A model generated the notes under the pieces. That model saw only the letters and a list, made by a program, of their open reading frames with translations, was not told the origin of the DNA and made no database searches. Below are positions 11,116-23,189 of a DNA stretch of 63,091 bases, piece after piece. The stretch's first letter is position 1, and each line of letters begins with the position of its first letter. The translations under genes were made by a program, and so were the position numbers. The stretch is taken from NCBI GenBank assembly GCA_013115125.1, contig JABANN010000138.1:1-63091 (forward strand), read 5' to 3'. The stretch is from Perkinsus olseni. Lineage: Eukaryota; Perkinsozoa; Perkinsida.

Positions 11116-12054
11116 TCACGCCGAAGTAGCCCCGCCAGCCGCTGCCGCATCTTCCGGCTGCGGCACCATATGCATCATGAAGCCAAATCGATAATCACCC
11201 TTTACAAAGTCTACCATACCGCTGATTCCGAAACCCATGAAGTCCTGGACGAAACATGAGACCTTCCCGCAGGTATCCAGCAGGCCCTGGACTCTCGCGT
11301 GACGGAAGGTGTACTCATAGCCCAGGCGCAGCTGGCTCTCATGCTCGGGCTGGCTGTACTCGAACTCACTGCCAATCGCCAGTCTGTCGGACACCTTGCG
11401 TACGTACTGCATCTTAGCTGAGTGCACATTAGCCTGTGGCCCCTGCTTGAAATCAGGCTGTCGGCCGAGGGCGAAGCTGAAGTAGTTGGGACCCCAGACA
11501 TAGCGACCGCCGAGACCTCCAATAGAGACGCCATTCACTGCCACATGCGTGAGCTCACCACCCAACGAGAGATTATTAGTAACCTCCTGAGCGAAGCTGA
11601 GGTTGGATATCCAGGTACCCTGATAGGCCAGCTTAGCACTAGCAGCCCAATCCTCCCCTTGCTGGTCCACAGTGAACTCGTACATATTCCTCTGAGGATC
11701 GTGAAGGTTCGAGTTTGCGTTGATCTTCAAGTCAGTCCCCTTGAACAGCTTCTTCATCAGCCGAGCATTGACTCCGCCGTCCATTCCAAGTCTGCCTACC
11801 ATCACAGTGCGCCCATCATCAGTGGCGTAGGTCGGACCGAACTGGTAGAGATATTGATTCGGGCTAAGGGAGGTGCCCAGGAAGAGAGAGTGATTGGCCT
11901 GCATATTCTTCGTCACCGTCTTCCCTGCCTCAATACGAAAGCCATCAAAGTTGTCCTGGTTGAGGATCTGCTGCCACTCCCTCGCGAACTGATCGTACTG
12001 TACGACGTTCGGGATGACTGTGGGGTCTACCTTGGGCGGTGCAGCAGAGGACAT
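11116..12054 (-). CDS. TOM40: TOM40, mitochondrial outer-membrane translocase channel
   Basis: TOM40 is the beta-barrel pore through which nuclear-encoded proteins enter mitochondria. The frame is uninterrupted, about 312 residues from ATG 12054 (MSSAAPPKVDPTVIPN) to TGA 11116-11118, which is close to the family length. Family features seen in order: an N-terminal helix with FDGFRIEAGKTVTKNMQANH, HSLFLGTS, a YQFGPTYA strand, GRLGMDGGVNARL, then alternating beta strands such as GGRYVWGPNYFSFALGR and RLGYEYTFRHARVQG, and a final strand DYRFGFMMHM. The Ala/Gly-rich tail is short. Upstream in-frame codons lack an ATG, so 12054 is the best start. The absence of introns contrasts with the neighbouring importin gene. 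VDAC is the alternative porin-fold family, but these motifs fit TOM40 better. Confidence 0.85.
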   Translation of the reverse strand: MSSAAPPKVDPTVIPNVVQYDQFAREWQQILNQDNFDGFRIEAGKTVTKNMQANHSLFLGTSLSPNQYLYQFGPTYATDDGRTVMVGRLGMDGGVNARLMKKLFKGTDLKINANSNLHDPQRNMYEFTVDQQGEDWAASAKLAYQGTWISNLSFAQEVTNNLSLGGELTHVAVNGVSIGGLGGRYVWGPNYFSFALGRQPDFKQGPQANVHSAKMQYVRKVSDRLAIGSEFEYSQPEHESQLRLGYEYTFRHARVQGLLDTCGKVSCFVQDFMGFGISGMVDFVKGDYRFGFMMHMVPQPEDAAAAGGATSA

Positions 12055-12365
12055 ATTCCACGGAAAATAGGTAACAGCTAAAGATGCTGGCAAGAGGACA
12101 AGTCACTGTGCGGCGATGAGATCACCTCGACCAAGCACAACACCACAGGTATCTCAAGAATTACTACGTAGATCTGTACATAGGCCGATGGAGTGCAGAG
12201 GGCTCGTCAGTATCATATAACGCAGCAGCGCTGTGATACCTCCTCGTAATTTGGCGAAGGAGTGGTACGTAAGTGTTAGAGGTGTCTATATTGAGAGAAA
12301 CAGGTGATGCAGTGCAGCACTGGCACAGAGACGTCGCTAACGCCAAATCGTTAATTCTGACAGGT

Positions 12366-15300
12366 TCACTTCTGCTGCTGCTGCTGTTGTTGTTGCTTCT
12401 GCGCCAACTGATTGGCCCGCTCCTGGATGAGGTTCTTCCAATTCTGCTGGTCCTGCGCCGACAAGTCGGACTGCTGCAGCACGGCAGGGCACTGCGCCAG
12501 AGTCTCCCCAAGGTAGATAAACTCGTCGTAGGGATCCTGAACAAAGTTGACACTTCCTGCTTGAATCTTAAGGGTCGTTCAGTAAACTAATTCTGTAACC
12601 CAGAATCGATCCTAGAACCGCATTGTACACGTACTAATAAGTTCCAGAATCGATTCTGAGTTTCAGGATCACTGTATTAAACGGGGGTTCAAAGTAGCGT
12701 GAGCCGCTCCCGTAACGACCGCCAATATACCCTACCAAGGCACTGGTCTTGTTCTCATCATCTTCGTCGTCATCATAGTCACTGTCATCTTCATCATCCT
12801 CTCCCTCGCCAGACAGCACTGCCATCAGCTGGGCCCGCACCTCCTGCATCAGCTTGACCTGCCTAGAGGCTGAAGCATCCTCGTCATCACCCAGATCTTG
12901 TATGAAGCCTTCATCGTCTAACAGCAGCCATAACATCGAAGACTTGGGCACAGAAGGCGACCTACCTTCCTCGACCCAATCGCTATCATCGTCGTCATCG
13001 TCGCCCTGATGCGCCGCCCTTTCCTTTGCCTTCAGCCGCATCGACTGCACCTCCTTGCACTGCTCATAGGCCGTTTGGACCACCTTCTTACACGTCCCCT
13101 GACGACACCATCATACCAACACGAAGACGAAACACTCTCCAACCCACTTGAACGTGGGCCGGCATCTGCGGCATCGACCGGAGTAGGTTGCCAAGCGCCA
13201 AAATCAAGGCCTTCTTCTCATCGTGCGACCGCAACAAGCTCGCTCCCTGAAGAAGATGCCCTTGAAAATTTTCAAGTTGAAATGTCCCACTCGGGACATG
13301 GAGATCAGAGCCCCTGAGTTCAGCTATCCCACTGACCTGGATGATAGCTGAGAGTACGTCCAATGTGAGACTGTGCTTGTCCAGCACAGACACCAAAGCG
13401 GTGGGAGAATACCACAGCATCATAACGAAGGCGTAGAGGATCCATCTAAGCTCGTCTTGCTTTCCCTTACTCTTATCGCAAGACTTCAAAGCGGCGGCGA
13501 GGAGCCCGACGTAGCTGAGATAGAACACAATGTTCCATTACTAACAAGCCTCAGCCTCCCCGCCTACGGCTCCAGCCACTCATCAGCCTGACCAGCCTTG
13601 CAGTTCTCAAACACTAAAGCAGCGATCTTGGCCGACTGGGCAGCAGCAAAGTCATCTTGCATCTGCATACCCTTCTTCACCTAATACACGAAGCCAATTA
13701 TCCAATCCATGCTCCTTCGAAATTAGAAGTCGAGAGTAGATACCACATGATTCCCCGGGCGCTTAGACCGAGCCATCAACTCACTATAGCGAAGAGCATC
13801 TCTGTGTATCGCATCCCTGTCGGGCCGGTGCCAGTGAGCCAAGTCTGAGTCCCTCGAGAAAGGTAGTTATCCAGAGGGCCAAGCATGTTATCGAGGTAGT
13901 CAGCCGCCCAGCCCTGAGGTAGACCATAAAATCAAAGTGAGCTCGTGAACCGGACTACTACCTCTGACAGAGGACCAGCGAGCTCGTGGCCAGGAAGGTT
14001 GCCTCCACAACAAGCCTGGTGAATGAGACAGTAGTATCTACAAGTCATGGGAATACATCTACAACACCAAGTCAAGTAAGGCACTTACTTCCACAGAGAT
14101 TCAGGCAAAGGTTGAGGAGCAGTGAAGGTGACACCTGTGAGGATCTCCAAGCCGTCTTCAAAGTAGTCGATCCCATCAGGAGTGAACAAGGCATCCAGAA
14201 GGCCACCTGAGACCAACAATTCTCCTTCAGCCACTGTACCAGCCCATGCACTTACAAACAGATTGCTCGCACTGCGCCAAGGCGGCAGGGTTCTTGAATA
14301 CAGACTCCATAAGAGAGAGGATAGTCTGGATAGTGCCCATAGCAGCCTGACGAGGACCAGGCATACCGGCCGAAATCACCGCTGTCCTTGACCTACCATG
14401 GAGGTGTCGTCATCGGTCTCCTCAGCTTTCATTTGTCGCAAGAAGGCGGGAATAAGATGATTAACAGCTTGAGACGCGTACCTAGACGACACCCATTGAA
14501 CGCTTAAACTCAGCCCCTCACAGCAGTCGAGCCCGTCTTACGGTCCCACGGCATCAGAAAACTCAGTTGCCATCGAGTCCAGAGTAGCCGCTAGAGACTC
14601 GCTGTCAACCTCCTGTGTGAGGCGAAGGAGTCGGTCGATGACCTCGGGAACCTACAGAATGGAAGAGTCGAGGCAACCACTAAGCGCTCTCGAGCACCCA
14701 AAGGGTGGACCTACTGATTGTGCAACGACCGGTCTCATCGCTGCTGAGCAGTTGTTGAAAAACGGCTTGATGGAGCCACCTGCCTGGACTCTGACCTGCG
14801 GATTAGAGATAACCGATGTACTCACTACTCAGAACTAGTCGCTACTCACTACTAACTGAGGACACGGCATAGGTAGGACAATACGCATATTCACGCTGAC
14901 GTACCGCTGACGACGGTCATAACTTTAATAGTATCAGATTCGAGTATTCTATCGAGTAGGAATGTGATAATTTCGAGACGCTAATAATCATCTCATTAAA
15001 AATCTTCTCCATTACTGTGCCGAAGAGCACTCATGCTGGATAGATACTGATCTAGTAAAGATACCAAACAAGAATTGCGGAGGGAGCGAAGCTTTATCAT
15101 GTCAAATCGAATTATTTCGGCGTGCGTGCGTACGAATCATCTATCCCCAGCCAGAGCGTATACTAAGACGAAGCACACTAAACGGACTCACTATGTTTTA
15201 GCACCTTGGAAAAATTGGCAGAACTACTCGACAAGGTTTCTCTCGTGAGTTATGCGCCAGAATTATATTTTGACGGAGAAGCCCCGGAACCGGGATTCGA

Positions 15301-18106
15301 ACCAGGGACTCTTGCGTGCAGTGAATATTTCACAATCTAGAGTTGACGGCTACGCTGAGCGAGCCGTCAACTGCGCCGCCACTTCGTCACAAAGGCCTAG
15401 TGGGGATAACAATACAGTTGAAACTAGGATACCGCCAACTTCATTCATTCGATTGTGTATTCCTTGTTCAGATCCAAGTTTTTTTAGTGCCCCTTTTCCT
15501 ATTACCGGCAGCTCACTATCACTCAAGCAGGCCTTGGTAGCCACGAAAGCAGCACCAAAGACCTCCTGGCTGAACTCAATATTCTCGCTGATGAAGGCCT
15601 CGAAGGTCGAGCAAGCTCTCAGGCGAAGGAATGCGCACTGGGACTTGAACTCGGGAAGAACAACATTGACCAGCATCTGCTGGAGGGCATTAACATCAGG
15701 TAGTTGGTTCTCGACAGCGGAGGGCTTCTTCGGTTTCTTGCCTTTCTTGGACCTCTTGGATTTTCCTAACAGCATGCCCTTGCAACGAGCCCACCGCCAC
15801 TGGATGCACGTTCTGGACTCACCTGACTTTTCAACCGCTGCTATCGCAAGCTGCTCAGCGATATTCTCCAGTGCGTTTAGAGCACCGTCTTTCCTAGAAA
15901 GGAGCGCCACGTACCACCTCCTCAGATCCTCCATCCACCTACTTGCAGCAAGCCTGCATGTCGACCTTATCTCCCATCCGACTGTAGGCTTCCAGGTCCG
16001 TAGAGATCGAGGCCATGATAACGCTGAGGCTGTCGCGGCCACGGTAGGTAACGAAGGACTGAAGCGGAAAAAAGACACTTCGGCGTGACCAGAGCAGGCG
16101 GCGAGACTTACACGAAGAAGGTCCCCGGCGGCGCTCCGGGGGTCAGAGAACATGGTCTCGCATGCTCCTTGACGACGAATGAACTACAAAGGACAGAAGC
16201 TCATTCAGTTGGGCAAAAGGTGGTATATAGCACCTCGTCGGGGTCAGACTCCCATAGCTGCTGATCTTCTTGAGAGAAGGACAGAACAGGCAAGACGACA
16301 TCGTGGACGAGGAACCTTCACACGCGTGCGATACCATAAATCTCAATATTCGCAAGCATCACTCGGCCTTACTGAAGATGAGGTTTGATAACCTTGTAAG
16401 TGATGGCGTGCTGTGCAGCCTCCGCAATGAAGCCAAAAACTTGATACAGGACCTACGCCGATGACCACTGCGCTCCCACTGTTGACGCCCCACTGTTACC
16501 TGATCGCTAACAAAGGCCCCTTGGGTTGCTCTCCTCTGGAGGAGCTCGATCATCTGTTGAGTCATGCCCGCACCGAAGGTATCCAGCCACCACTGGGCGA
16601 AGTTGGTCATGACCACAGCGACGTTCTGGTCGGTCTCATGAGCCGCCACCTAGACAACACCGATTGGCGCGAGCGGAAGCAATGCCTCTCTTACCAATCG
16701 AGGATTGCCAAAACGACCGATGAACCGATGGATGTTCCTCATGGTCCACTTTTGGAGCTGAGAGATGAGAGATGAATGAATGGAAATCGTCACGCGCCAC
16801 GATATTCACCTTGGCAAGAGGGACCTGCTGCCTCTGGTCGTGGTCCGCGGGCAGCTTGTTTGCGGGAACGGATAGCATCGTGGAACACTTGAGGAATAAC
16901 TCCATCCATCTACCACCTAAACAAAGACCCGCACACGTTCAGTCCCGCCACCCTCCTATTTTTTCCTCCCTACATGAGGCATGGTCTGTGATGAGCGTCT
17001 CATGCAGGGACGTTTGAATGCAGGAGTGGAACGTCTTGGCGATAACACGGAGCATGTCAATCTACAGAGCCACCAACTTTCAATGCCCTGACCACCGAGT
17101 TTGCATTACAGCCTGAGTATCCATAGCCTGGGCGCTTGGGAAAAGCTTCTCACCCAACTGCAACAACTGTGGGAGGGCCTTCACTATCTGACAACAGGAG
17201 GCAACTACCAAGTGAAAGGAGAAGGGAAGGTTCAGTACCACTGAGTCCAAGCTCTCACGGCCGGGACGACCGCGAGCCTTCATCTCAAACTCCCGGGCTA
17301 TCTTCCTTATTATGAGTAAGCCAACCATAACCTGTGAATCCTTCACTATTCAGCACGGCCTTTGCTTGACTACCTACCTTATTAGGGTCCTCAGTGGCAG
17401 CAATGAGGCCCAAAGCCCGAGGGAGGAGCTCCGGCCAGCATGCCGGGTACCTGAGAGCGAGTAAATGGCGGCGATTTACCGTCTTATCAATAACACTTAC
17501 TCACGATGGATGCATTCACGGACACATTCTATAGCCAAATTACGCAGTTTGGCATCCCCCTTAGCATGCACTGCGATATCAACAATATTGTTCAGCACGA
17601 ACGCCTTATCGGCATCGCACAGCTCATAGCCCGATGGCCCAGGCTCAGTTATTTGCTGAACCTAAGGGAAGGTAGACAAGGTGCCAATGCAACCCTCGTT
17701 GGAAGACTGTGAAACAGAACGCAGCAAGTGAGCCAAAGAGCGGCGGCCATGAGGGTCATTACACTGCCGTCATACTGGACTCTACGAGACCAGAAGTTCT
17801 TGATACCGTTCTTCACTTGAATGGCTGCTGACTGACGGATCACTGACTCAACCTGAGGTACCATCACTCAGACGATCAACGATGGGCGGAGACACGCGAG
17901 GCAGAATCCCTCCTCTTTACTGACACCTCTAGCTACACGTGCACTATTACCTGGTCTTCAATCCACACACGACAGAGGGCCTGCATGAATCCCTGCTGCC
18001 TCTGGGCAGCCGTGATGAAGTTCTCCGCCTCTCGACGCTGATTGGCGTCGGGGGAGAAGGAACCGGTGAGGGCCTTGAAGAGGTTGTCTGGCGAGATGTC
18101 AGCCAT
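12366..18106 (-). CDS. Importin-7/8 (Nmd5/Sxm1-type) karyopherin beta
   Basis: This large, heavily interrupted gene encodes a HEAT-repeat nuclear import receptor. Start ATG 18106 gives MADISPDNLFKALTGSFSPD, an importin-beta N-terminal domain. The next exon (about 17780-17860) reads VESVIRQSAAIQVKN, the conserved arginine-glutamine-Ala-Ala motif. MVGLLIIRKIAREFEMK (17340) and LQKWTMRNIHRFIGRFG (16750) follow. An exon around 15500-15700 reads LPEFKSQCAFLRLRACSTF, the importin-7 Arg-Ala-Cys segment. The exon starting 14795 and its neighbour (VPEVIDRLLRLTQEVDSE, then FSDAVGP) match the importin-7 region ending YSEEVTP. A long acidic loop (12740-13000) and a C-terminus DPYDEFIYLGETLAQ ending in poly-Gln at TGA 12366 match the acidic C-terminal end of importin-7/8. 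Many introns are about 45 nt; one is 710 nt. Confidence 0.8.
14796..15505 (-). other. Unusually long importin intron (710 nt)
   Basis: The donor follows DSELP (GTAATAG, intron base 15505) and the acceptor precedes VRVQAGG (CAG, exon at 14795). The other introns of this gene that I could measure are near 45 nt. The intron is AT-rich at 14870-15120 and contains the tRNA-like and hairpin segment listed separately. Confidence 0.6.
15281..15374 (-). repeat. tRNA-like fragment with perfect hairpin
   Basis: On the minus strand the segment ends with GGTTCGAATC, a perfect tRNA T-loop/B-box, preceded by CACGCAAGAGTCCCT, typical of a tRNA anticodon-to-variable region. The matching 5' acceptor strand is absent and the T-stem has one mismatch. 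The 5' half is instead a hairpin at 15342-15371, with a perfect 10-bp stem GTTGACGGCT and a smaller 4-bp stem inside its loop. It looks like a tRNA-derived repeat or a tRNA relic rather than a working tRNA. Confidence 0.5.
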
Positions 18107-18730
18107 TTAAGACCGCAGCGTAGCGGATAACGTGGAAGCCTGCATCAACAGCACACATACACCAACCATGCGACTACACAAGCCAGCCATCCTCCCCAGC
18201 ACGATATCGGCAGCGCCTTGGTCACTAACAAGACCATCTCAAATCCTAGAGTCACTGGCCCATGTCCGACGGAATTAGCGCTCATGGCTACACGAGGGCG
18301 TGAAAACCCTTGCGCAAGCTTGTCGCCAAACCTAACCCTCCATGTTTTAATGAAGTGAAGGCACACCAATACGAGGAACCCTAGTAAAGCACACGCTATC
18401 ACTGCCACAGTGACATTCGAAGAGCATATATCGTCGGACTCGCAGTTTGCGAGGTGCTACGCTTCGCCACTCGCACGATAGCGTCACTCGCCACGAAATT
18501 CAGCACAGCAGATTGAGTAAAACCCGTCGACCCATCTATTCGAAAGTCTAAAACGACCCGAATCAAGAAGCGCGTTCATATTCTCGATGCTGCTTTGAGC
18601 AAGGATCTTCCTCAGCTGATAGCGGCCCCAACAAATCTACCACTCACAACGACAGAGGTGAAAGACGTGATTGGATACTCTAAAAACACTCCCCGACAGA
18701 AAGAAACGTTTCAGAAGTACTTTCAGAGCA
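18107..18730. other. Intergenic region, possible small membrane protein
   Basis: A minus-strand frame at 18145-18408 would encode 87 residues with an N-terminal hydrophobic segment (IACALLGFLVLVCLHFI) and a C-terminal one. It has no recognisable family and sits directly upstream of the importin start. It could be a small gene or chance. The rest shows nothing coding. Confidence 0.25.
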
Positions 18731-19860
18731 CTAGTGCCGCGTACAGGTATGCTCAACCGGGAGGCATCGTTCACACTTCTCGCAGTGCTTCAGCTTTGGC
18801 TTCGTACATTTACCGCAACCAGCACAGTGGGACCACGCCTTGTTGCCGTGTAGGGTCGTGCAAGCTCGGCAGGTATCACAGTGAGCATTGACCTTATGCA
18901 CCCATCGTCCACCACACTTCTCGCAGACCCTGTATGACGCAGGAGGCAAGTCGGTAAGCTCGTGGAAGCGGGTGAAGAACCGAACTGGGCTCTTGTCGGA
19001 TTTGTAAGTCCTATGGTTAGCATAGTCAACTCGGTAATCATTCATGACCAGCTTCGGAGCGTCTTCCGAGCCCACCAAAGCATCCCGAGAGAAATACGGG
19101 AAGGCAAACAGAACATCAACTTTGGCGAACATCTCGGAGCCTAGGAGCACCTCTCGAGTGCATCTCCATATAGCAGGGACCAGTTCAGGCTGAAACGGAG
19201 GGTCTACAACCACTATGTCGAGTGACCCCTTCTTGAGCCAACTGGTGAACCTCTCCTTCCCCTCGGAACCGAAGAAAAAACCATTAACCATGTTGAACCG
19301 AGCCCCTGAGGTTCCAGCCTCCTCAACGACGACCGAGTCCATGTCCAACAGGAATGCGTCCATATTATTCTCTTCGCGTAGACGGCGATGCACTACAGGT
19401 GTGCCGAGGCATAGTACCCGACGGTAGCCGTGCTTAGAGATGTACTTCTCTATTACACTCAAAGCTTCATTCGAGAAGAAGTACTGGGCGTTGGCCTTAT
19501 TCTCAGTTTTCTCATACTGTCTTGCAGGCCCAACGCGCCTGATCCGCTTCGCTGGGTGCTCCGCCCCATGTCGTTCGTGCTCGTCCACCCACACAAAGAG
19601 CGGGCATATCTTACGGTCCCGTATCGCGCTGCAAGCATAGAAGTCGCGGGAGGACATAGTAGAACCGTCAGCGCCCTTGGTCACACGCCGAAACCTGAAA
19701 CAGAGGCGATCGGCTATACCTTAGAAGAGCCCCCGCGCCTGCCCTACCGCATAGCCGAGCCGTGCTCACACTGCGGTGGAGGGACCCCGGCATCCGCTTC
19801 GTCGAGAATCAACTTGTTTATCGTCCGTCGTTCTGCGTGGGGGAATCCACCACGAGCCAT
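18731..19860 (-). CDS. ZCCHC4: ZCCHC4-type rRNA N6-adenosine methyltransferase
   Basis: ZCCHC4 methylates a single adenosine of large-subunit rRNA in the nucleolus. ATG 19860 opens a short first exon (MARGGFPHAERRTINK) that ends in CEHGSAM. An intron (about 19690-19748) follows, and the GRF zinc finger resumes with SSRDFYACSAIRDRKICPLFVW. The methyltransferase domain shows YRRVLCLGTP for the cofactor site and the catalytic VDPPF motif, both as in ZCCHC4. The C-terminus (about 18740-18970) is Cys/His-rich (CEKCGGRW, CDTC, CAGCGKCTKPKLKHC, CEKCERC), matching the CTCHY-type zinc domain, and ends HTCTRH at the stop 18731. Length, about 350 residues, is shorter than the human protein (about 510). 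Confidence 0.85.
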
Positions 19861-20720
19861 ACGGATCACTGTGAACTGAGAGGAACCGCCACGGGGTGAA
19901 CGCCAAAATTCAAGGAAGCATTCTCGTGGTCGGCCCAAGCACAACTTCTGATCAGCCCGGATCCCCCAAGACCACCGCATCATTCATAGTTCCTCGTGAT
20001 GCGAAATGGAATTCACTCACAGCGGAGCATCGAGATGGAAACCTCGCTACAAAGAGGCGGCATCGGAAGTGTCCGTACCATTGGCGAACTTGACTTCGAT
20101 ATGCCGTTCGATTCGAAGAGCCTCCCTGCGAGCTTCGTAAAGTAGTAATACTGATAGACACGTGCTTCGAAGCGGTTATACTGCGGATGGGAATGGCGTG
20201 GTACCTTGTGACCTTCTTAACAAGTGACGCAAAGCAACGATGGTTTGCTTATCACGCAAGAGGGCGGGCGAAGTCCGGCGCAGTCTGCTGCTCACTTACG
20301 CACGTTGCTACATAATAATAGAGTGACTACTGGTTGGTGTATTCCTGATGTGACTAACTGCCACCCTGTAGTTCTATCACTAAAGCTACATGCAATCCCA
20401 TTACGGTGTCACGGTGGTCTTCGGAATGTGGGGGTCCAACATACTGTGTACTCGCGGGGTACTTATCCAGAATCCGTAACAGGATCCGTGAAAGATCAGC
20501 GCTCCAGTGAGCTCGAACATAGTCACGGCGGAATTAGTGTATGCTCCCTCGAATCCTGAGTCACTCTCGGTCTCTCGGCGAAATTGGTCTTGCGTAGGTG
20601 AGTGCTCGATCTATCTGTTATAAGTCACCATCGAGGCTTGCAGCTCTTTGGCTGATCATTGCCGAGGACGCTCAGCCCCAACACATCCGTCCCCTGACTG
20701 AAAGTCGTCGGATCATCTCG
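19861..20720. other. Divergent intergenic region
   Basis: This separates minus-strand ZCCHC4 from plus-strand ALDH, so both promoters are expected here. A plus-strand frame at 20224-20559 (111 codons) is open but has no domain and no hydrophobic or charged pattern, and I do not support it as a gene. Confidence 0.5.
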
Positions 20721-23058
20721 ATGGATAGTCATTCTTTCAGCATCTCTTCGTTGGAGTCTTCAGTGCCGATGGCCGACATCACCCCGGAATCCCTGGGTTC
20801 TTCCGTCCGCTCCATCCCGTTTACCCACTTCATCAACGGTAATTTCCGAGGCCCTACTGCAAGCGAGGCGGTCAGGGAACTCAGCATAATCAACCCAGCC
20901 ACCGAAGGCACTATTGCCAAGTCTCCATGCGCTGGAAAGGTATTCTGGGAAACCATTTCGTCGATAGATGGTACCACCTACCTCGTTCCATCTGCCTCTT
21001 ATTAGGGTGACGTCGATCTGGCAGTGGCAGCAGCCCGGAAGTCCTTCGACAGTGGCGTTTGGTCCAAGATCTCCGGCTCGGATCGGGCTGTTGTGATGAA
21101 GCGCATTTCAGAGGGAGTCAAGGCGAGGTAGGTAAGAGCACAGCTGGCCCGTGAGTACCTGTTGGCCGTCTACAGGCGAGACGTCCTCGCTAGAGTCGAG
21201 ACCGTTAATACGGGGAAGCCCATCGAGGAGACTGAGTGGGACATTGATGACGTTGCGGGATCGTTCGACTACTTTGCTGGTAGGTTTGGGCGTTTCTTGT
21301 GGTCGTAGCTTCACTTCTCGGTGATCCCAGATAAGGCGATCGAGCTTGATAAGAAGCAGGGTAGCCTCGTTGATCTGGGCATGGAAGAGTTCGAAGGCCG
21401 CGTTTACTACGAGAGCTGCGGAGTGGTTGCGGCTATTGTGCCCTGGAATTACCCCCTGCTGATGGCCACCTGGAAGGTGAGCTGCACGGCTTTCAGCTAC
21501 CCGCTGTATGCTCATCGTCGTTCATGCGCTGACGTTCATTAAATCAGGTTGCCCCGGCCTTAGCTGCGGGTTGTTCGGTTGTCCTCAAGCCCAGCGAGCT
21601 GACGCCCGTCACTGCTATGGAGTTAGCCCTCATTTGCAAGGAGGCAGGCTTACCAGACGGAGTGAGTACAATACCCTACTAGACTATCTCCGCTCTGACA
21701 CTGTCGTCGTCTCAGGTGCTTAATGTTATAAGCGGGGACGGCTCGACTGGTAGCTACATGACCTCCCATCTCGACGTCGATAAGGTCACCTTTACTGGCT
21801 CGGAAGCCACGGGAAAGCTCGTTATGGGTGCGACTCTTCCGGGCGGAAAGAAACAACGTGGCGAGGTCTCGGGTTGCCTCAGGTTCATGCACTCCCTACG
21901 TTCACAATGTTGGTCTTGAACTGGGCGGCAAGTCACCTTTCATAGTGTTTGAGGACTCCGAGATTGACCAGGCGGTTGAATGGGTCATGTTCGGCTGCTT
22001 CTGGACCAACGGTCAGATCTGCAGCGCTACTAGCAGGCTTTTGGTAGTACTTGAAGTTCCGTCATCCGCGTGAGATTTTCCCCCTGTGTGGTGACTGTGC
22101 GGTTCTTGTTAGATTCACAACAGCATCAAGGAGAAATTCTTGGCTCGCCTTCAAAAGGAGATCAGCAAAGTGCCGCTGTGTACGCCTCAGGAGCTACTCG
22201 AAGGCGGCTTGGAGAAGACCAGCGGAAGACTCGGTCCGATGATATCAAAGAAGCAGTTCGAGAAAGTGACGGGTGAGCTTGCCTCGATCGACGAGGACGG
22301 CCTGCTTGAGCTCCGGTGTAGGTATGGTCGATCGTGCCAAGGCCAGCGGCTTCAGTCTCCTCTGCGGTGGTAACTCTCGGACCCCTGGATACTATGTCGA
22401 ACCCACGGTCTTCGTGGACGTGCCCACCGACTCGGAGGTACTAACACAGTAGCACCGTCGGCGTGTAAAGGCAACGTTCGTGTGAGCATCGACGACGGTG
22501 TCATGCTGGAATTTAGATTTGGACAGAAGAGGTGTTCGGACCTGTGCTTTGTGTGAGAGGCTTCGATACAGAAGAGGAGGCTCTTAATGAGGCTAATAAT
22601 ACCAGGTAGTAGTCGCGGGCAACGTGTCGGCTAGGCTGAGGAAATTTACTCAGGTTCGGTCTGGCGGCGGCAGTTATGAGTGGTGATCCAGCGAGGTGTG
22701 AGCGAGTGATGCGGAACTTCCGCTGTGGCATTGTATGGGTTAACTGCAGTCAGCCATGCTTCACACAATTGCCGTGGGGAGGGGTGAAGCGCTCAGGGAT
22801 CGGCAGGGACAACGGCGACGCTGGCTTCTGGAGGTGAGGCGCATGCAAGTCTCAGTGGGCTCTATGGCCTTCCTTCACGTCGCTCCGGGACAACTGGCTC
22901 TTGGGTGATATGGCTTCTTGCCGTGCGGAGTATTCACTGGTTCCTTGTTTGTTCACCGATTTCTTCTCAGTTATTTGGAGCCCAAGCAAGTTGTGAAATA
23001 CGTCACGAAGAAGCCTTTCGGGTGGTACTCTCCCCGCTTTGAGGACAGCAAACTGTAG
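20721..23058 (+). CDS. Betaine-aldehyde-dehydrogenase-type ALDH
   Basis: This NAD(P)+-dependent aldehyde dehydrogenase most resembles the betaine/aminoaldehyde class, which makes the osmolyte glycine betaine or oxidises aminoaldehydes. ATG 20721 is followed by a 35-residue Ser-rich leader and then [10 protein letters not shown]. Later exons give [54 protein letters not shown] (the nucleotide-binding Gly-x4-Gly), [15 protein letters not shown] (catalytic Glu), [15 protein letters not shown] (catalytic Cys), [19 protein letters not shown] and [14 protein letters not shown]. The last exon reads [19 protein letters not shown] and stops at TAG 23058. Introns are 45-75 nt, for example 21129-21175. 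All catalytic residues are intact. Substrate cannot be fixed from sequence alone. Confidence 0.85.
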
Positions 23059-23189
23059 TTGGCCGCCTATCTATCAGCGATTCCTTGTGTTGATTTCTAT
23101 TTAAGTGTTTCTCTCCTACCATCTCTTGCGTTATTCAGTACGGCGAACAGAGCCCTTCTCAGTAGATTGTTCTGATCTTGAGTACTGCC

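Noticed and set aside
11422-12081. A 219-codon plus-strand frame
   Set aside because: It is exactly antisense to TOM40, whose minus-strand translation has clear family motifs.
15281-15374. A functional tRNA at the importin intron
   Set aside because: The 3' half looks like a tRNA, but no matching 5' acceptor strand exists and the T-stem has a mismatch.
15252-16088. A 278-codon plus-strand frame
   Set aside because: It is antisense to importin exons that match importin-7 motifs, and its translation shows no domain.
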